From Chitinophaga caseinilytica (GTDB taxonomy: Bacteria; Bacteroidota; Bacteroidia; Chitinophagales; Chitinophagaceae), in contig NZ_CP150096.1 in the NCBI RefSeq assembly GCF_038396765.1, forward strand, positions 5,687,001 through 5,751,000: a DNA stretch of 64,000 nt, given 5' to 3'. Position 1 is the first letter of the stretch, and each line of letters begins with the position of its first letter. Shown here in pieces: positions 43,159 through 51,131 of the stretch. Under the pieces are notes generated by a model. It did not search any database and was not told the origin of the DNA. It saw only the letters and a list, made by a program, of their open reading frames with translations. Made by a program: the position numbers and the translations under genes.

Positions 43159-43286
43159 TCCCTTTTTTCGTCGTAGGCATCAATGGCGATGACGAATAGG
43201 TAATACTTTCCTTCCGGCAACCGGTCTGCGGGCCGGCTGGGAGCATCATCTATGGCACGTGTTCGAATGTCATCATTCACATTCAT
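43155..43286 (-). CDS. 5' part of the caspase gene, separated by a -1 frameshift at an A6G3 run
   Basis: A 43-codon frame from ATG 43286 ends in KYYLFVIAIDAYDEKRD and then TGA. This is the first strand of the caspase fold (the F-V-I-A-I-D-x-Y pattern also seen as TLIGIDDYKH in the neighbouring caspase). The rest of the domain continues in the -1 frame after GAAAAAAGGGA. Adding one base in the run would restore a single frame of about 560 residues. A sequencing slip, a real mutation or programmed slippage are all possible; the TGA overlaps the TTG of the next frame. Confidence 0.75.
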   Translation of the reverse strand: MNVNDDIRTRAIDDAPSRPADRLPEGKYYLFVIAIDAYDEKRD

Positions 43287-43330
43287 ACGATTATATTCAT
43301 GGGCTTTAGTTGATTTGTAAAGGATCCTGC

Positions 43331-46300
43331 TCAGGCTTCATGCTGCAAATACTGCAACAACAGCCTGCGGCATTCCGCGTCCTGGAAATAGGAAATATGA
43401 TCACAGGGAACGATGTCCACGAATCCATGCCCATTCAGCCCAGGCACGCCTTTCATGCTGTCTACCGTTACCGCCATATCGTTCGCCAGGCCATCATACA
43501 CCCTGGCGGTCAGCCCCGGGTAAACCACATTCCGCTTGATGGCATCTGCCAGTTTCTGCAGGAAATGATCGGCGCCAGTATAACGGTCGAGCTGGGCGGT
43601 GTCACCGCCCAACAAGCTGTACCGAACGCTCTCGGGCCGTTGGCCTTTCGCCAGCTCGTTTATGATTTTAGTATCGGGCTGCATTTCCTGCAGGGTATGG
43701 GTCGCATCCAGCTTCAGTTTTTTCAGCAGGAAAGAAAGTCCGGTCAGCACGTATTTGACGGGCCCGGTCACGTTGAGGGCATGCGTGATGAGCGACACGA
43801 TGCCCAGCGGCAGTTTGGTGATATCCGAGCCCTTGCTGGGCGTGCCCACGAGCACCAGGTGTTTTACGAAATCGGCGCCGTCCTTGAATTCGATCATGTA
43901 GCGGGACACGAGCCCCCCCATCGAATGCGCCACGATCGTCACTTTGTTGCCCCCTTTAGCCAGACCAGACTTTTTAAGCGCCTCATACAGATTACGGGCG
44001 CTGTCGGCGATGGAACCGGCGAGGTTCTCATAATCGAACGTCATCACGTATTCCGTGTCGGCGGCCAGTTCCGGCATTTCCCGCGCGCTGGCCAGCATGC
44101 CTTTCGTATCGCCGAAAATACCGTGGACCAGCAGCAATATCCGCTTGGATTGCGGTTTGCCCAGCCATTTTTCCATTTTTCCCGGATCGGTGGCCAGGGG
44201 CTCAGCAAGATTGTCGGCGAAGCTGTACAGCGCTATGCCGAAAACAGGTTTCCGGAACATTTTACAGAAGTACAGTTTGATGGAAGAGCCGATACTCCGT
44301 GTGGATATGGCCGCAGCGGAAAGCGTGCCGGGCGTGGCGGCGGGGAGCCGCGTCACCAGGACGTTGCCATTATTGTCTGAGTACCCCAGCGGATAATACA
44401 GTCCGGATTCCGCGTCGAACCCGTAAGGGATGGTGACTTCTTCCGGTTGATCGGCAGACCGGGTAGCGGAGGTTTTTATCGTGGGAGAAATGACGATCGG
44501 CGCATCTTCCGAAATCGTTTCCAAGCCTGCCGTAACTTCCAGTTCCAGCGCCTGCACGAGGTTATTGCCGGGCTGCTGCAGGCTGTTCCCGAAGGCTGAG
44601 CTATCCGTGAGCACATCGCCCCAAATAGCAGCAGGGTTGCCCAGGTTATCCGCGCTGCGGAAATTGCCGTTGAGGTCGGAAGCCGTGATGGCCGTGGCCT
44701 TTGCCTGGAAACCAACCGGGACTTTTACCTTGAACGCGGAAAAATCCGTGCCTCCTTCAGAAAGCACCTGCTGTTTTTCCTGCCGGCGAATGAGGACGCG
44801 GTGGGTAAACACCATCCAGTCGGCCGCGGCTGTGAGGCCGCCGTTATCATCGTCATAGCCGATGCCCCTGGTTTTCACCTCCCTGGTGGCTACCTTGTTC
44901 ACGTCCGTTTCCAGCTGGTCCTGCGCGAATCTCGAGAGGTCGAGGGGTTGGGTAGATACGAAGATCCGCAGCAAGTCCGTGATTTCGATGATGCCGTGCG
45001 TGAGGTAGGATTTGTTCATGACTACGGGGACCGTTCGCTGATAGGCGGCGCCCGTTGCCCAGGGCACCCGCATCTCGATAGCGCCCTTTCCCTTCACCAG
45101 CTTCCCGGCACTGGCAGGAACAAGCCCCGCCGTGACTCCGAAATCGCTGCTCATATACAGCACGCCCACATAGCATTCGCTGACCGGCGCCGTATCCCGG
45201 ATGGAAATGGTATAACGGAAACCGGGGTTGTAGCCTTTCTGATAGCTCAGGCGGATATCGTCTTCCAATTGAAACTTATCTACCGTTTCCCCTTTGAGAC
45301 CGTCCGGGTTCGCGGCATTCCTGATATCCTGACCTTCCACGATTTCGAGCTTCACATCGAAAAATTCATTCCTGAAACCCGCGCTGCTGTTCACGATCGC
45401 GGCAATGCTTTGCCAGCGGCCCACCGTGTTGGCATTGTCCAGGAACAGGGCGATTTCGTTCGTGCGCTTGAAAAGCGGCATTTTTCCCGGCGGACGGCAT
45501 AGCATCAGCATCCCATCCTCCGAAACATCTATCACATATTCCGGATCAGCGATCTGTCCGAAAAAATCGATGTCCGCATATAAAGGTTTACGCTTTTCAT
45601 TCTCCGCCGCGATCCGGTTCACCAAGTCCGCGTTCGCTTTCAACGCATCCGTCAACCCGATATGGATGGCGGCGCCCGCCAGCTTGAATATCCAGGCCGA
45701 ATAATGTTCCGCATTAATATCAAGCGAAGAAAGTCCCGCTCCGGAAAGGATGGACAGCTCGCTGGTCGTGGCAACGATTTCCGCTTCCACATCGATCTTC
45801 CCCAGGCCGTCGACCACCCTCACCAGCGAACGTTCATTCCCCGCAGACGCCGTTATGCCCTGCATCGCGCCGCCGTACATCACCCATTTCATGTCGCCGT
45901 TTACGTTTGCATAGCGAACGGCGAATGTCTGGCGATAAGGAACGATATCATTCTTTAGGAAGGAGCGATGCATGTCCGCCTCCGGGAATGCTTCGATGAC
46001 CGGGTGTTGATCCGAAGCGCGGTTATTGACAGATACCCCCAGTTGCTGGATGATGCTTTGATAGCTCCGCGCGGTACCTCCTGCTTCCAGGCACGCCACG
46101 AGGCGCGATGTAAAAACGCCGCCATCGTCCGTTTCCAGCGCCTTTTCAAAATCCTGCGCGGCCGATAGTTTGACATAATTCGCGTCTTTGATGGACGCCC
46201 GCCCGTTCCGGGGATCATAAAAACCGGCGGGGTCGTTGAAACCGATGTATTGGTCCAGCGGAACGATGAGGGAAGAAGGCGCATCCATCCGGGAACGGAA

Positions 46301-46855
46301 AGTGGTAGCGGCGGCGGTGCCCCGCGTGTTGTTCCCTGCGTGGCAGCAATCCATGATCACGAGGCAATGCGGGCCATTCGCCCGAAGCGAGCGCCACAAC
46401 AGGTAAGCGAGCTCCTTGTCGATCAGGTCGCGGCTGCCGGCATTCATGCCGTCTCGGCTATCGACGCACACGATCGTTTCACTTTTACGGTCTGATTTCG
46501 TGTAGGCGAATTCCGGTGCGCTTTCGATCTGCGATCCATGTCCGCTGTAATAAAATACACAAACATCGTTCGGCCCTGCTTTCCCGAGGTGATCGAAGGC
46601 GATGGTCGAAACATTGCTGAATGTGGGGGCATGAATTTCCGAACCGGCGATGGCGGAGCTTTTCAGCAGCTGCCGGTCATGCCCGTTGGGCGCCAGCAGG
46701 TACAGGGGAACATATTCCATTCCGTTTCCCTGCTGGCGGCAGAGCTCGCGGAGGAAGGCATCCATCTTCAGTACATCCTTAATGCAACCATTAAGCGGGT
46801 TGTGCTTGTAATCATCGATCCCGATGAGGGTAGCATACAGTTTTACAGTGCTCAT
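43331..46855 (-). CDS. Caspase-alpha/beta hydrolase (lipase-like) fusion
   Basis: The 1174-residue protein starts at MSTVKLYATLIGIDDYKH (46855), the first strand of a caspase domain; the frame is open further upstream but overlaps the STAND gene there. Catalytic His106 (YYSGHGS) and Cys171 (IMDCCHAG) are intact. The middle (about 480-800) holds beta-rich modules, including a DUF4384-like segment with a counterpart in the giant protein (YVGVLYMSSDFG against YVNALYLSSEFG). The C-terminal 270 residues form an alpha/beta hydrolase: KRILLLVHGIFGD (oxyanion hole), Ser978 in VAHSMGGLVSRYMI, and a late His. The fusion suggests an effector that both cuts proteins and attacks lipids or esters. It starts 10 bp after the STAND gene stops. 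Confidence 0.88.
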   Translation of the reverse strand: MSTVKLYATLIGIDDYKHNPLNGCIKDVLKMDAFLRELCRQQGNGMEYVPLYLLAPNGHDRQLLKSSAIAGSEIHAPTFSNVSTIAFDHLGKAGPNDVCVFYYSGHGSQIESAPEFAYTKSDRKSETIVCVDSRDGMNAGSRDLIDKELAYLLWRSLRANGPHCLVIMDCCHAGNNTRGTAAATTFRSRMDAPSSLIVPLDQYIGFNDPAGFYDPRNGRASIKDANYVKLSAAQDFEKALETDDGGVFTSRLVACLEAGGTARSYQSIIQQLGVSVNNRASDQHPVIEAFPEADMHRSFLKNDIVPYRQTFAVRYANVNGDMKWVMYGGAMQGITASAGNERSLVRVVDGLGKIDVEAEIVATTSELSILSGAGLSSLDINAEHYSAWIFKLAGAAIHIGLTDALKANADLVNRIAAENEKRKPLYADIDFFGQIADPEYVIDVSEDGMLMLCRPPGKMPLFKRTNEIALFLDNANTVGRWQSIAAIVNSSAGFRNEFFDVKLEIVEGQDIRNAANPDGLKGETVDKFQLEDDIRLSYQKGYNPGFRYTISIRDTAPVSECYVGVLYMSSDFGVTAGLVPASAGKLVKGKGAIEMRVPWATGAAYQRTVPVVMNKSYLTHGIIEITDLLRIFVSTQPLDLSRFAQDQLETDVNKVATREVKTRGIGYDDDNGGLTAAADWMVFTHRVLIRRQEKQQVLSEGGTDFSAFKVKVPVGFQAKATAITASDLNGNFRSADNLGNPAAIWGDVLTDSSAFGNSLQQPGNNLVQALELEVTAGLETISEDAPIVISPTIKTSATRSADQPEEVTIPYGFDAESGLYYPLGYSDNNGNVLVTRLPAATPGTLSAAAISTRSIGSSIKLYFCKMFRKPVFGIALYSFADNLAEPLATDPGKMEKWLGKPQSKRILLLVHGIFGDTKGMLASAREMPELAADTEYVMTFDYENLAGSIADSARNLYEALKKSGLAKGGNKVTIVAHSMGGLVSRYMIEFKDGADFVKHLVLVGTPSKGSDITKLPLGIVSLITHALNVTGPVKYVLTGLSFLLKKLKLDATHTLQEMQPDTKIINELAKGQRPESVRYSLLGGDTAQLDRYTGADHFLQKLADAIKRNVVYPGLTARVYDGLANDMAVTVDSMKGVPGLNGHGFVDIVPCDHISYFQDAECRRLLLQYLQHEA

Positions 46856-46865
46856 GACCAGACAT

Positions 46866-49800
46866 TTAGCGGCTGATGCCGAGGGTTTGCAATTCGTTGT
46901 TAGAAAGTTGGGGAATAAATTTTTCCAGGCGGGAAGCGGTGCCATATTGCCAAACCAGTACGCTGTCTCCGCTGGCCGTGATGATATAGGGTTTTCCGGG
47001 AACGCCGGCCATGTTCGTGATCTGCCCAACCGGCCCGGTGAGCGGGCGGATGACCATTTGTAAAATATCAGCCTGCGCCAGTTTCCCGAAATTATCTGCG
47101 ACCAGCACGCTGGAACTATCCAGCAATGAGGCTTTTCGTTGATTACCGAACAGGATGGGAAGTTCCCTGTCCCTGAATTCCCGCTGTGCGGCGCGGGGCT
47201 CCCTGCCTAATTGGGCCAGCAGCAAAGCCGGTTCCGTAGCACCGGAAACCACCGATTTCTGAATGGGGGTATTAGCGGCCGACTGGAGGTAATTCAGCAG
47301 CAGCCACCTTCCATCGGGTGAAAACAGCGCACCGTTCAGCGCCGCGAAATTATCCGGCTTGCGAACGAGCGGCGGACGGTTGCGATTGTAGTCGAAAATG
47401 TCGAAAGTCCCGCGCGCACCGGTTGCTACGAGGTAATTGCCTGCCGGAGAAAGGTAAATGGCCTCCCGTTTGGAGGTGATGGTGCCATACCGGGCATCGA
47501 CCACATCCACATAATATGCAGTGCCGTTTCCGGTAGCCACTATAATTGTTTTGCTGTCTGGTGAAAATACGGCGTCGGTAATTTTTTCCTTTTCCATGAA
47601 CCTGAAAACCTTCCGGCTGAATTTCTCCGTCATTTTCCGGTGATTGGAAAAAATCCGCAGCCGGCCTTCATCGATCAGGAGCACAGACGCCCCGTCCGGC
47701 GATACGGCGGCGGCGGTGATATCCGTTCCGCTGATCCCGTCGGCGGCGTTTTCGTCCAAAAGGGACTCGGTGCGCAGCAATCTTACCTTTTTCTGATGCA
47801 CCAGCATCACGAGCAGCCCGTTCCGCTGGAAAGCGGCGGTACGGAGCCCTGCATTGATATCGATGCTGGTGGAATCCAGTACCCTGAAAGTACCTGTTTC
47901 CAGGAGGTAGAGTTTCTTCAGGCTGCGGGACGCGACGATCATTTTGCTTCCGTCGGGCGATACATCGAATATCTCACCCCGAAAAAGATGGGTGTGGTAA
48001 TATGCCGGTTCCGCCGCCATCTCCTGGAGGTACTGTTCGGCTTCGGCGTTCCCGGGATCCTCTCTCCTTGCGATCTCGGCAATGCGGAAGGCTTTCCCCA
48101 TATCCAGATTCCTGTTGGCATCGGCCAACCGCAGGAGATATCGGATGCCTTGGTTCCTGATATTGCGGATACTGTCATAATACTCTGCGTAGAACCTCGT
48201 AAGTTTAATCTGCCGGTTCAACATGTCCGTCTGAATACTGTCGTTGGTGCGTTGGATGATCTCCTGTTTCTTTCTGATGGCTTCGTCTTTTATTCGAAGG
48301 TCGGCGGCCTGGCGGCGGATCAGAATGTTGTCCAAACGTTGCTTTTCGGCGAGGGCCTGCTGTTGTTGTCTGATGATCCGCTCGTTTTCGGTAGCGGTTT
48401 CGGCAGCGAGCGTTTTGGCGTCTGCCTTCTGCCTTTCCTGTACGGCAACTTTCATATTGGCATCGGCTATCTGCACCTGTAGTTTCAGACTTTTACTATC
48501 CCTGATACTGTTCCATAACGCGAATGTTAACGCAACAGCCGCAATAGTGCTGAGGACTAACATGACCGCCATCAAAAATCTGTTCCGCCGCTGAATCCGT
48601 TCATATGCGTTTTTCTCCGCTTCCCTTCTTTTCTTTTCGGCATCCCTGGCTTCCACGCACGCACGTATGAACTTGGTTTCTTCATTGTTCAACCAGTTAT
48701 TGCTTTCCAGCATCACCTGTTCTACGGAAGGGAGCCATGCGCCTTTGCTCGTCGCTTCCACGTTGTTTTCCTCCAACGCGGCTTTGAGTTTGGTTTGGAG
48801 ATCGAGGACGTCTTTCCCGCTGTCGTTGAACCATTCCATTACCCGGGGCCACGACCTCACGAGGATGTCGTGCGCAGGTTCATAAAACGGATCTTCGGGA
48901 TCCGGGCCTTTCACAATCAGCCGGTTCGTTTTCAGTACGCCCAGCACTTCCTTCACCCGCGAATTCTCCAGTTCGTTTTCTCCGAGGAACTCGCTGGCCA
49001 ACACCCTTTTACCGGCAAAAACCCCTGCAGAAGCGTATATCATGCGTAGCATGACGTTTTTAAGCGTTTGTTCGTATAGCGCAAAATCGTTGGGATGGCT
49101 TTTCCGGATACCGGTGAATACTTCTTCGGCTTTCTTCTGCAAAGCCCCCATGATCCCCTCCTTCGTGTCAAAATCGGCTTTCCGCAAAACGCCGTCCTGC
49201 TTCGATTGGGGAATTCTTTTCATCCGTATGCTGTACCGGTTGTACATTTCGCTCAGGCTGAAGGATATGAGTGGAAGGGCACCCGTAGTCTGCGAGCTGT
49301 ACGCACTGTCCGCGATTTCATCGACCAGCGAAGCCGGGAAAAATTCGAGCCCGGCCAGGTAAGCCGGTTCTTCTATCGCCTCGCAGATTTCTTCGCGCGT
49401 GAAGGGCGGCACAACGAACCGGCCTTCCTTCCATTCTTTTACCAATGGCGATGCCAGGATAAAATGGGTTTCGAAATCGGCCCTCACCGTTACTACGATC
49501 CGGAGGTCATAGGGCTTATGCGGTGCTTTCTGGCCCCAGACCAATCCCAAAATCCGCTCGTAGACGGCCATTTGCAGGTTTTTGTCGCGGATGCGGGTCA
49601 CCAGTTCCTCGAACTGGTCTATCAGCAGGATGTATTTGCCGTTTACGCCATACCTGCACGGTGCCAACGCGGCTTCGATGCTCTCCAGTGGCCGTTCTCC
49701 GGCCCTTATTATGTTCAGCGGCACATATCCTTCGCTTTCCAGGCGGGGGAAAAGACCGGCTTTTATCAAAGAAGATTTCCCTGTGCCGGAGTTCCCCACT

Positions 49801-51131
49801 ACCACTACCAGGTGGTGTTGCAGCACCTTGTTCATCAACTCCCGGATCACTTCCGTACGCCCGTAGAAAGCATGGCTATGCCCGGTATTATAGGCTTCCA
49901 GGCCCATGTACGGGTTCCCGTTCAGGGTGGGTTTGGGATTTTTGCCCCGCATGCGGGAAAGCTTCACGTCCCGGATTACGGACATGAGGCTTTCGTGGGC
50001 CAGCTCATAAATATCGTCTTTCCTTTCGCCGGGCTCCATTCGCTCGCCTACCCTACGGATGATTTTCATTTTGATGAAATGGTCCCGCAGGCCGGTAGAA
50101 CCTTCACCCAGCACCGCTTCTATCTCTGCGCCGGTAACATGCTTCTTTACATCTTCCGTATCCGACAAAAAACGTTTCAATATCCGCCACGCTCCTACCA
50201 CCGGCGCCGCGTCCTGCGCGGCGATGCGGGTATCGAGGAAATATTTCAGTACGTTGCCCTGCGCTTTCAACCATTGCACCGTGTCCTGATCGATCACGGT
50301 CCGCTTCCCTCCCCCTTCCTTTCCATTTCGCTGTGTTTGGGCATGCTGCCAAAGCGCGTCCAGAAATACCTGGAGGTACGGCAGGTCCACCTCCTTGTCC
50401 AGCTTCGCCTCTTTGAGGATCAATGCCGCCATTTCCCGTTCCTGCTTACTGTATTTACCTACCGGCAAGGTAAGCCCGGCGCCTTGCCCCAGCGCGATGC
50501 CGAAATGCGCGCAGGTATCCAGGATCACTTTTTCCGCGGCGGGAACGGTCATGGGCCTGATGCGCAGCTGTTTCCTGAATATTTCCGGCTGCAGGGATTC
50601 CAGTTCTTCCAGTCGCGGCCGGTATTCTTCACGGATCACGAAGATCATCTTGCAGGGCACGTCCAGCCGGCGGAACTGCGCGAGCGTATCGTAAAAGGCA
50701 AAGCGCTCTTCGTCGGTCCCGAATACATAAAATTCTTCGAACTGATCGAAAATCAACAGTAATGGCTCAAAAGTGTCGATGTAAACTTCTTTCAGCAGCT
50801 CACGGGCGTTCAGCCCATCGAGGTACTTCCGCATCTCGGCAGAAACCTTTTCCTGGAGGCGGTCCATCAGGCTTTGGTTGATATCGGTCAGCCGCCGGAC
50901 GGTGATCTTTTTCCATTTGAAATGCTCGATCTTTTCGGCCAGTCCGCATTGGACCAGGCTGGTTTTCCCGGTACCGGAAAACCCGTATACCAACACGATG
51001 TCAGACTCCTCCGTGAGGCGGTACAGGTCAGCGACCTCATCGTTCCTTCCGAAAAAGATATTGCTTTCCTTCTCCAGGAAGGAATCGAACAGCTTAAACG
51101 GACTGCACTGGATTTGCTGGGTGATAGGCAT
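46866..51131 (-). CDS. Twin-STAND NTPase with a membrane segment and a propeller-like C-terminus
   Basis: The 1421-residue protein contains two novel-STAND NTPase modules. The first opens with SPFKLFDSFLEKESNIFFGR, Walker A GFSGTGKTS (50-58) and Walker B LLLIFDQFEEF; the second opens with NPYMGLEAYNTGHSHAFYGR, Walker A GNSGTGKSS (from 445) and Walker B YILLIDQFEEL. A transmembrane helix lies near 849-872 (FLMAVMLVLSTIAAVAL), followed by a Gln/Ala/Arg-rich coiled coil (875-970) and a WD40-like propeller region (about 1010-1421; FDVSPDGSKMIV, AVSPDGASVLLI, VFSPDSKTIIVA, LFSPDGRWLLL). STAND proteins are signal-triggered, oligomerising switches; the propeller probably senses the trigger. Its start lies inside the end of the CHAT gene (38-bp overlap). 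Confidence 0.92.
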   Translation of the reverse strand: MPITQQIQCSPFKLFDSFLEKESNIFFGRNDEVADLYRLTEESDIVLVYGFSGTGKTSLVQCGLAEKIEHFKWKKITVRRLTDINQSLMDRLQEKVSAEMRKYLDGLNARELLKEVYIDTFEPLLLIFDQFEEFYVFGTDEERFAFYDTLAQFRRLDVPCKMIFVIREEYRPRLEELESLQPEIFRKQLRIRPMTVPAAEKVILDTCAHFGIALGQGAGLTLPVGKYSKQEREMAALILKEAKLDKEVDLPYLQVFLDALWQHAQTQRNGKEGGGKRTVIDQDTVQWLKAQGNVLKYFLDTRIAAQDAAPVVGAWRILKRFLSDTEDVKKHVTGAEIEAVLGEGSTGLRDHFIKMKIIRRVGERMEPGERKDDIYELAHESLMSVIRDVKLSRMRGKNPKPTLNGNPYMGLEAYNTGHSHAFYGRTEVIRELMNKVLQHHLVVVVGNSGTGKSSLIKAGLFPRLESEGYVPLNIIRAGERPLESIEAALAPCRYGVNGKYILLIDQFEELVTRIRDKNLQMAVYERILGLVWGQKAPHKPYDLRIVVTVRADFETHFILASPLVKEWKEGRFVVPPFTREEICEAIEEPAYLAGLEFFPASLVDEIADSAYSSQTTGALPLISFSLSEMYNRYSIRMKRIPQSKQDGVLRKADFDTKEGIMGALQKKAEEVFTGIRKSHPNDFALYEQTLKNVMLRMIYASAGVFAGKRVLASEFLGENELENSRVKEVLGVLKTNRLIVKGPDPEDPFYEPAHDILVRSWPRVMEWFNDSGKDVLDLQTKLKAALEENNVEATSKGAWLPSVEQVMLESNNWLNNEETKFIRACVEARDAEKKRREAEKNAYERIQRRNRFLMAVMLVLSTIAAVALTFALWNSIRDSKSLKLQVQIADANMKVAVQERQKADAKTLAAETATENERIIRQQQQALAEKQRLDNILIRRQAADLRIKDEAIRKKQEIIQRTNDSIQTDMLNRQIKLTRFYAEYYDSIRNIRNQGIRYLLRLADANRNLDMGKAFRIAEIARREDPGNAEAEQYLQEMAAEPAYYHTHLFRGEIFDVSPDGSKMIVASRSLKKLYLLETGTFRVLDSTSIDINAGLRTAAFQRNGLLVMLVHQKKVRLLRTESLLDENAADGISGTDITAAAVSPDGASVLLIDEGRLRIFSNHRKMTEKFSRKVFRFMEKEKITDAVFSPDSKTIIVATGNGTAYYVDVVDARYGTITSKREAIYLSPAGNYLVATGARGTFDIFDYNRNRPPLVRKPDNFAALNGALFSPDGRWLLLNYLQSAANTPIQKSVVSGATEPALLLAQLGREPRAAQREFRDRELPILFGNQRKASLLDSSSVLVADNFGKLAQADILQMVIRPLTGPVGQITNMAGVPGKPYIITASGDSVLVWQYGTASRLEKFIPQLSNNELQTLGISR

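Noticed and set aside
43141..43175. Canonical -1 programmed frameshift heptamer (A AAA AAG) in the caspase gene
   Set aside because: The zero frame reads GAA AAA AGG, so the heptamer is not in the phase needed for tandem slippage. Only single-tRNA slippage would fit; not claimed as programmed.
49095..50762. A 555-codon plus-strand frame opposite the STAND gene
   Set aside because: The minus strand carries clear STAND motifs; the plus frame shows no family pattern.
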